From Anarhynchus alexandrinus (Eukaryota > Chordata > Aves > Charadriiformes > Charadriidae), in contig VUYV01000400.1 in NCBI GenBank assembly GCA_008711295.1, forward strand, positions 484,019 to 548,018: 64,000 nucleotides of DNA, given 5' to 3'. The position numbers and the translations under genes are program-made. Shown here one piece after another: positions 53,206 to 64,000 of the stretch; the first letter of the stretch is position 1, and each line of letters opens with the position of its first letter. Under the pieces are notes generated by a model that did not search any database, was not told the origin of the DNA, and worked only from the letters and a program-made list of their open reading frames with translations.

Positions 53206-53345
53206 GGCCCCGCCCCCCTCTGCACCCGGCCCCGCCCCCTAGCGGTTGAGCGCCTCAGCGGCGCGCAGTGGGCGGGAAGGGCGGGCTGTGGTACGGCCCT
53301 GCCGAGGAAGCGTCGCCTGACAGGAATTCTGCTGTGGCCGGGCCC

Positions 53346-56300
53346 TCCGTCTAATAAAAACGGCACAGGGGAGAGGGGTACGGCTTCAGCACGGCTGCAC
53401 CCCGCCTTTTCCTGTCCCTGAAGGGCTCCTGAGGGGTACGCGCTGCTGTAGGGTCACCTGAGGGTGCGTGGAGACTGTTATTAGGCAAGTGTGTCTCTCG
53501 CTGTCACGATAAGGAGAGTATGAGGTGAACAGTTATATGCTCAGGCCAGTACTTCAGGATTTAGGATTTTAATATCTCGGTGGAAGCACAGAGGTACTAA
53601 GTTATTTATCAAATGTCGTCTGTGAAAGACTGTACCAGAGCAAATAGCAGAAGCCAGATATTAAGGCTTGTAGTTCTGTTGTTTGTTGTGGTTTTTGTTT
53701 TTTTTTTTTTAATTAACAGACATTTTTATCACCATTTGGGGAGGTGTTTGAGGGGAGCAATACCTGCTTTAAAGTGCACACAGTTTTTTATTGTATTTGT
53801 GCATGCACTTTGATAATGCTGGAATTATTTTTGACATTTTGTGATAAGTAATTGATTTTTTAATGAGAAGTTGCCTGGGAGAAACAATTTAGGCATATTA
53901 TTCTATTTACAGATCACTGGCTAAATATTGAGTGTCACTGAGTTAATTATGGTGTCATGAGAGAATATCTGTTATTTTAATAAAAAAAGAGAGTCATGTT
54001 AGTCAAAATGCTGCTCTCGAAAGAATAAATTGCGTTTTTCCAAGTCTACTTATTGTCATTCTTCTTTTAAAATTCAAATGACAGATAGTGACAAAAGGCA
54101 GAAAGGTTCTTTGCATATACCTCAGAAATTATTTCCTTGTCTTGTTTTTTCCTCCAGTGCATTCTCTGTACATTATATATATTTATTGTATATTGTAATC
54201 TATGCAGATAGACAACTGCAGGAGGAGCATATGGTTCCATGCTCTCACAGAGGTTGCTGGCAAGGAACAGATCTCCCTAACCAAACTGCAAGAAGCTGTT
54301 TTTCCAGTACTTCTATTGTTATACTTTTTAGAAGCCCCACAGGGCACTAAACAGATTAATTCTTTCTTTCCTCATCCACTTTGGCAGACTCTGAATGGCG
54401 TACCTAGGCCTGCACTGCCGTGATCTAACGTGGGAGTTTCACACAAATTCAAGAACATTTCTAGATACAGTCCTTCCAAAACCATCCAGCTTTTGACCCT
54501 AAACTATGCCATACTGCACTGCTTTGTCCTCCCAGGTCAGTCTGTGATTGAAGTTGGATGTCTGGAGAGAACACTATAGGAAAGCTTACCTTTTTTTTTT
54601 TTTTTCCAAAAACCCCAGAGAAAACAGTTTCATCTAAATTCGTTCTTTCCTTCTATCCCCAGAAAATACATGTTGTGATCCAACTTTTGGGCCACCTGAC
54701 TGAGCCTATGAGGAAATTGATTTTGGAGATTGTCCAAGGCAGATGCACAAAGGGAGTTCAGATGTGTTTGTACTGAAGGCAATGAACTGCCGGCTCACTC
54801 ATCACGGGCTTTCTGAAACAAACCGATTCTGGCTAGGGAGCACCCAGCCCCTGGTACAGATCCCTACTCCTGTGAGCTACATATTTGACAGTGACAGGCC
54901 AATTCTCACCTCCCGCCCCCCTTCCATTTTGTGCAACAGAATGTACGTATAGTTTATAATTGAGATTGTTTTGACGGTCTTTCATTCTGGTCTGGAATTG
55001 CAACAGCAATGGCAAAGCATCCTGGTTAGGGAATGGTAGAAGGATTAAAAAGGTTTCTAGAGTAACTAGAAGAAAAAAGATTGAGGATTTTGACTGTTGA
55101 TTGTTTCAGTTTGTTACAATAAAGTACAAGTTGCTCCATATTTTGTGGGAAAAAATGTCGATTCATACCTGCAAGAGTCTTACGTAATTTTCTTAAACAG
55201 TTTATGAATTGTACATCTTACCTATCCAGAGGGAGCGGTAGGATGAGATATATTGCATGCAGCTAATTTGGGACAAGATAAGTGAGAAAAACAAGAATAA
55301 TTTATGTGCTCCATATATTATATAATTTTTTTATCTTTGTAAAAGATAATTAGTCCATCTTTTTAAATAGCATTGTTCACGTAAAACAAGATTGCCGAGA
55401 CGTTTATGGGATGTGTTGGGACAGAGCATGACAAACTTTGCCTCCTGCTTTCATTGAGAGGGCCCACGGGGCTGTGATTAGCCCTTACATCAAGGCAGCC
55501 CACAAATGCTTGTTCACTATCATTGGAATTACTAGACCTGATGGAATTTTCTGAAGAGCACAGAATGAGAAAATTACTGTAATTTTGCAGCTGAGGAATG
55601 TGTTTTCAGCATACAAGAGCTGATGTTTTAAATACTTGCCCCTGTAGAGTCTGCTTTTCCAACAGGTTCTGAAGATCACAAACTCTTTTGCTTGCGAACC
55701 ATGCCGGGCCAGTCAGCATTCTTGCTTTCAGCTACTTTTATGGCCTTTCTACATGCCAAATTAGTATAAAGGAAAGCAGGGTATGACTTTACAGTATGTT
55801 AACTATTCTTTTCTGTTTGGAAACTTAAAGTATTCTCCCTGCCCCGTGGAAATGAACTGTAAATTCTGTGGCTGACTATGGCGTTTTGTTGGGTTGGGTT
55901 CAGGTTCAGGAGGTTCCCACTGGGGTGGAAGGGTAGAGGCTACACGTACAGTGAAAAAGTTAAGAAAGCGTTAAAGTGGAGTCTAATCTGAATGTTTATA
56001 TGAGATGCAAATAAGATGCAAAGGCACTACTGCCCTTTGTGTTTATCTCAATACTACTTAGCATGTGAAGGATTTGGTTAGGTATTAAAAAAAAAGAAAT
56101 TGTATTCATAGTCTCTAATTCTGGTCTTGAATTGTAATAGGAAACAGGTGAGAAATTTGGTGTTCTGTTACTCCCCTGCAAAGCCCACCAAGCCTGTTGA
56201 AAGATTAGCCTGAAACAACAAGGAAACTAACATTTTGTTTGAGCATTCAGGGTTGGGTCTGGCTATAAAAGACTGTTCCATTGTTAACAGGACATGAAAG

Positions 56301-57629
56301 CCCTTTCAACTGCATGCAGAGATAGTAGTAAATGTAGGTCAGTGAGGGTTATTTGTACAACAAGAAGTTACTGTGAATCAAGACCCAATTTTAACAATTA
56401 AAAAAAATATATTAGTTACCTTCATTTTTAGGTGTCTAACCTAAGAGTCTACCTATACCTATGTTGCCTGTACCAGAGCAGGACCCAGTGTGGCTTGCTT
56501 TTGACATCATCCCTCTGTCTCCACGGTCATGGCAGATGGCCATAATTCAACTGTGAGCCTTCACACAGCCCTTAAGGCAGTCTGAGCTCAAACTGCTGAT
56601 AAATACCAAGTGCCCTTGCAGCAGGTTGTGCCAAAGCCCTTCTGCAAAATAATCCAGGGGTAATTTGATTCTTCCACGTTAACCATGCGACACTGCTGCA
56701 TGACAACATTCCTGGTCCACCTACACAGTGCCTGAGTCTGCGCTTGGTCTGGAGGGCAGGCAGAGCTTTGTTATGCAGCCCAAGCTTTAGGTCTGGCAGC
56801 ATAGTTGCATCCTGTGAGTATGAAGGGCTTAACTTTCTCTCTCAGTGTGCCTCTAGGCTCACCTACAGCCTGCGCTGAGGCAGGGTTTGCATCACTCATC
56901 AAGGACGTGAGGGAAATGGAAGCTTCAGTCCGGGCTTAAAATACAGTGTTAATGCACCTCTGGAAAATTCCAGAATTAATAATTAACCTTGTTGTAAAGA
57001 TAAGGCTCTTTGTGAATGTGTTGACATAAATCATTATAAAAAACATACAATGTATATATTATAGGGTAGGATATCCATATCCTATATGGATAGAAAAAAT
57101 TAAATAAAAACTACTTCATGTCCGCAGTCTGTTCCCTAACAGGAGGAGCAGTGACTTTCAATCCAAGCATGAAGCAGATCATATACAGTAAAATTAGTGG
57201 AAAAGAAAGCAGTGTCCCCCTGTCTTTGAATGCTAGCTAAGAAGATAGAACAGCTCCCTTTTCTGTCTCTTCAATTTTTTGAAGCTTGGTGCTTCTTCCA
57301 TTCTGTTTCATAAGCAGTTGTATTCCATCTGAAAGTGAAATAAATGGCTCCCCTAGTTGCTATGGTCCGTCAAGCTAAAGGATGATCGTGACTACCCTAG
57401 AATTAATGCAGCAGTTCCTGTTAAAAAGTCTGTATCGAAGCAGGAATTCATAGCCGTGGGAGGATTTGTTTTGGTAGTTTTAATGCAGAGCTACAAAACA
57501 GAACCATTGTCCTCCTTTGAGGTAAAACAGAACCAATTTTCTATTCAGTGATTTTACTTTGCAGCTAAGCCTCTTATAAATAACTGAACTCCCTGAAATT
57601 CACAGCGTATTGTCCAGTCACTGTTCGCT
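53346..57629. other. Intergenic, GCC2 promoter to solo LTR
   Basis: AT-rich sequence upstream of GCC2. It has poly-T runs near 53699 and 54590 and short unsupported open frames only. I recognise no gene, RNA or mobile element here. Confidence 0.55.
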
Positions 57630-57672
57630 GTCAGAGTGATAAGTGATAAGTGTCAGAGTGTCAGAGTGATAA
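57630..57672. repeat. Short tandem duplication
   Basis: The word TCAGAGTG occurs three times and ATAAGTG twice within 43 bases, a small local duplication just before the LTR-like sequence. Confidence 0.8.
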
Positions 57673-57689
57673 GACCTGTGTTTATAGTT

Positions 57690-58285
57690 GATGCCCAGGC
57701 ATGGTATGCAGAGAGGCTCTTGCTTATACTTGTTGCTGTAACTCCCAAGGCAGTTAACTTTGGTATTTGCCCCGTTGGAGGGTCGGAAGTGGAAAAGCAT
57801 AGAGGGGTCCCACCTGCGGGGAGGAGTGGACAGGACAGGTGACCCAAAACTGACCAACAGAGTATTCCATCCCATCATGCTCAGTATAAAAGCTGAGGGA
57901 TCAAAGGGTCAGCTCTCTTTCTTCAATGGCCGGTGTCTGAGGAGGACTCTGTCTGTTTGTCTGCCTTTGATCCCGATCCCTGGATTCCTGAATGCAAATC
58001 CAGAATCCAGTTTCCATTCATCATGGAGTCCAGTCTTGGGCTTTCCCCATGCCTGCCGGTGACGTGATCGTCACCCTGGGAGCTCAATACTAGTTTTGTA
58101 TATGTAGTATATATTTTCATTATTTTCTTTTTATTATTTTATTAATATTTTCATTAAAGTAGTTTAGTTTCTTCTAAATTCCTATGTCTCTTTCTGTCTC
58201 TCCTTCCTCTCCTTGGAGAGAGAGGTGGAGGAGAGCATCTGTCATTTGTTTCAGTGACCAGTCCGGCCCAAACGATGGAAACTGT
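57690..58285 (+). mobile_element. Probable solo LTR of an avian endogenous retrovirus
   Basis: About 600 bases resembling an avian ERVL-type LTR in plus orientation: a stretch GTGACCCAAAACTGACCAAC followed by CCATCATGCTCAG, then a TATAAA box at 57885-57890 with AGCTGAGGGA just after it, a T-rich segment with ATTAAAG near 58153-58159, and an end near CCAGTCCGGCCCAAAC. No gag, pol or env sequence follows, so it appears to be a solo LTR. I could not fix its exact TG...CA ends or the target-site duplication. Confidence 0.6.
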
Positions 58286-58289
58286 GTGA

Positions 58290-60990
58290 ATGTGTATTAA
58301 TCAACACTGGTTTTCAAACATTTGTTGGAGATGAATAACAAATTTTCCCCGCTATCAAAACTCTGCGGGTACACTCTTATAGAAGAGACAAGGAGCACTG
58401 AAGAAGTTGCTGTGGGATTGCATTATCTAAACTGACACAAGTCCTTTTTAAACTGACATAGAAGAAGTTGCACCTATGTAAGAAGGTTAGTAAAATCATG
58501 CATCGAGGTAACTAGATGAAAATAAAGCATCGGTATATATTCAGGGCATATGTTTAATAGAGCTTTATATGGAGCTCTATCACGATAGTAAACAGGGTCA
58601 CTTGACAATAGTTTAAATTGATTTGAAAAAATTTCGCTGAACAAGTACGATCTTCTGCAGGTGCTCACAGATTTACAGTATCTTATGTAAAAATAAATTA
58701 AAACTCGTGCCAACTTATGTTAGTATTAGTAAACAATCTCTGTATAACGCATCATTTAAAGCTTTTCTGTTCATAACAACTGACAAACCTAAAGATATGT
58801 AAGTTAAAGGTGCTCTAAATGTAGGCACCCTCCAGTCATCTACCCAGAAACATATGCACATCTCTGTTGACATACTGTCATTCCAAAACACGGTAGCCCC
58901 CAGGCCCATTGTGGGAAGCATACAGACTATTAAGACCTTTCCCAAACAGTCCTGGTAACAACAGATCTAATCATTTTCACTGGTAATAATTCACTGTTTC
59001 CTGTAGTTTTACACTGGTATAATTAATAACATTTCTCAAATTATGACGGAAGCCGTAGGTTGATCTCTCTCAGCTGTGGTGGCTTGAGAGAGCATAAAAG
59101 GCAGAAACATCCCACTTTTCTATTGCCCTGCCAGCTATATTTTGTCATAAAGGTAAACATTTCTATCTTTGAATGCATATAAGGATAATACCAATGGCAT
59201 GAGAAAACCCATTTTTTTTATGTAACCACACACCCAGTGTTTGTTTCCCCCCCCCTTTTTTTTTTCTAGGACTGCACTCTGACCTGTGTTACTTTTTATC
59301 TGCTTTTCAGAACAGCTGAACTGCAGCTGGGTGAAGAGTTACCTAAGGCAGTGAGGGCAAAGGTGACTTTTCCAATGTGATACGAGCTCCTTACTATATC
59401 GTGCCTCTATCCTTGCATGGCTGTGCACCTCCCTTTCAGAACAGGCTTCAGCCACTGTCAGCATTTTGCGCTTCTGATAGATTCAGAGATTTCAAAGGAG
59501 GAACAAATAGGTCGTCTGTGTGAACTTTTGTATAGCACCGCTCATAAAATGTCACCAAGCTACTGAGTTCAGCATGTTTTCTGTTTACTGATGGCTCTTA
59601 TGACACTGAATGAGGATTAGATTGACAAACTGAGCTGACTCATTGATTTCATGGAGCGACCCAAGAGAATGAAAATGTCAGAGAGTGGGCAACGCCTTTT
59701 CCTCATACTGGCAATAGTAAGATAGCAAATCAAGTTAATCATAAACAAAAAACAAACACATCGTGGAATGCTCCTCAGGCTGATATTTAGTTTTGCTGTG
59801 ATGAACAGCAGTGCCTCTGCCAGATGTTTTTTTTTTCTCAGGTAGTCAATTTACTGAGACATGCTTTATTTGTGGGCAGGAATCTCTGTTAACCTAAAGC
59901 TCTTCAAATGCCTACGTTTGCATGAGTGTAGCAAATGCGTGTTTCTAGTTCCATTTTTTTCTGCATTTTTGGGGGAAACTCGGTGGACCAGGAACTGACA
60001 ATGTAGCGTCTACATTTGACAGGAAGCCTTTCATTTGTTTCCAAAGTTGATGCAAGATATTGCTGCCCTTTAGAGAACTGCATTCATTTTAGGTATTTGG
60101 ATTAAATCAGTATCCTGAAATGGACCGTGTGTGTTGTCAGCTGCTCCTGTTACTAAATCCTTGGAACTTTCCACAGGCCAAAGAGGAAATACACCCAGCA
60201 AACATTTTCTGTGTTGAACTGGACTAAACTAGACTAAATGAGAATAAGACAGTGTTTTCCTCCAGCTGCTGTAGTCTGTGTTGTTTTTTGCCCGACACTC
60301 AGGGTGCAAACCCAGTTAAGCAGGAACTCTTTGGTGCCTTTTTTGTGCGCCAAGCTCAATGGCGTCACTTTAAAACCAAAAGTGGATTGGTACTAGTTGT
60401 CTATAATTAAATGGGCTATGAATAACTTTAATTAATTTCCCACAAGCTCAAAGCATGGCTGTAGTGCTGGTACTAATGCTAAAGCAGAACTGTTCTTCAT
60501 TTGATAATATCAACCGGGCCCTATTGCAACTAAGAGCCCTCATTGGGATGTTTGTATATTTGGTTAACCAGGGAAGAGCAAAGAAAAGGACGAGGTAGTA
60601 ACGTGGTGTGTCTGATGAACATTTTTACAGCGGGGGAGAAGAGGGAGACGATATATGCAGCACGGACACTTGACCTGGCTCATTCCAAATTTCAGAATTC
60701 TCCGAATATTAACAGAAGATTATGCTATCTGTTTCAAAAGGCAACAGTGACAAAAGCTTCTTGACTTGATGCAGTAGGGACTACTGCCTTCACAGCTGGT
60801 TTTTAAGTAAATGCCTCTATGTAGCCTTTTAGCAGGTTTTATCAAAGTCAGTAATAAGTGTTTGGTGTTTTTGGAAATGTTGCTTTCATCTCAATGGCAT
60901 TTATGATGTCCAGCTTAAAACAAGAGAAAAAGAAAATTATTCTACTCGGTGCACTTCTGTTGTTCTGTTTATGCTTGACCACCTTTAAAT
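58290..60990. other. Intergenic, no recognised feature
   Basis: AT-rich sequence between the LTR and the SULT1C 3' end. I see only homopolymer runs (for example near 59247-59268) and short chance open frames. Confidence 0.55.
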
Positions 60991-60994
60991 TTGT

Positions 60995-61014
60995 TTATTG
61001 TTATTTATTTATTA
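60995..61014 (-). other. Cluster of polyadenylation signals for SULT1C
   Basis: On the minus strand three AATAAA hexamers occur within 20 bases (TTTATT on the plus strand at 60995, 61005 and 61009), about 410-425 bases past the sulfotransferase stop codon. They are the best candidate for its 3' end. Confidence 0.5.
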
Positions 61015-61419
61015 ATATTTGTTCAACATGTGAATAACATATAATGCCCACACCTGTTGCACTCCTTTAACACCTTTTTTCCTGTTGGTTCCTAATTTCT
61101 GTTAAAGGTTGATTTGAAAATGCCAGCAATATCAACTGCAGTTTTACAAAGACAAAACCTCAAAGCATATCTGAAATATTTTTGTTAATGCTGAAAGTTA
61201 CTGTGGGAGGGATGAACGAGAAGTATCCGGTGGGATTATTTTCTTCAGGGAGACCTAAACTTCCACATAATCTCAGCACTCTCACAATAATGAAAAATCA
61301 GTGGCGTGTGAAAGAGAGATATTGAAATCTTAGGGACACAGGCATTTTGTGAAGGAAAAGCAAAATATATAAAATGGAAAAGGCTGAAGATCATAAAGAA
61401 TAATTCCCACTGCTAGTAA

Positions 61420-64000
<2,581 letters not shown>

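Larger units (their letters stand above)
52790..53345 (-). promoter_or_regulatory. GCC2: GCC2 CpG-island promoter and probable exon 1
   Basis: GC-rich, CpG-dense sequence with GC boxes (GGCCCCGCCC-type at 53206-53240) and a minus-strand CCAAT box (ATTGG at 52957-52961). A perfect GTGAGT donor on the minus strand at 52900-52895, after ...TTTTGAT, could end exon 1. Read in the phase required by the next exon, that exon has no ATG and meets a stop upstream, so it would be 5' UTR. A weaker donor, TATAG|GTAAAG, lies near 52680. The true exon 1, including MEDL-like residues, may instead lie in the N gap at 53119-53205. Confidence 0.65.

Noticed and set aside
52873..53421. 182-codon plus-strand frame spanning the N gap
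   Set aside because: It runs through 87 unknown bases and through the palindrome; it reflects GC content only.

Overview
This is vertebrate, almost certainly avian, nuclear DNA. Coding regions are split into short exons with GT-AG introns, there are two CpG islands, and at least eight CR1-type LINE fragments carry the typical avian CR1 3' tail (TTCTGTGATTCT-like). An avian-style solo LTR lies between two genes. No bacterial, CRISPR or operon-like structure is present.

Reading the minus strand from right to left, the window holds three genes in tandem: (1) the 3' two thirds of a cytosolic sulfotransferase of the SULT1C group (five exons, 63957 down to 61420; the N-terminal exons lie beyond the right edge); (2) GCC2 (GCC185), a trans-Golgi GRIP golgin, with 22 coding exons from 50850 down to 25043 that join in frame into about 1690 codons ending in a GRIP domain; (3) the first coding exon of LIMS1 (PINCH1), 12 codons at 14549-14512 in a CpG island, with its long first intron filling the rest of the window to position 1. 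Every splice junction of GCC2 and SULT1C was placed by eye, and phases agree throughout. The order SULT1C, GCC2, LIMS1 on one strand matches human 2q12, so this is a conserved vertebrate synteny block.

Layout: 1-14511 LIMS1 intron 1 (two CR1 fragments, one AT-rich island); 13.9-14.8 kb LIMS1 CpG island; 14.85-22.5 kb intergenic (one CR1); 22.5-25.04 kb probable GCC2 3' UTR and downstream; 25.04-50.85 kb GCC2; 52.8-53.35 kb GCC2 CpG island promoter, interrupted by an 87-base N gap bordered by a perfect 55-bp fold-back; 53.35-61.42 kb intergenic with the solo LTR; 61.42-64.0 kb SULT1C.

The genes share no pathway: SULT1C conjugates small phenolic compounds in the cytosol, GCC2 tethers endosome-derived vesicles at the trans-Golgi, and LIMS1 is an integrin-linked kinase adaptor at focal adhesions. 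I see no undescribed system. The points worth a second look are a GC-AG intron in GCC2, the missing GCC2 start at a gap with an artefact-like palindrome, a substitution in the SULT dimer motif, and a G-run repeat abutting LIMS1 exon 1.
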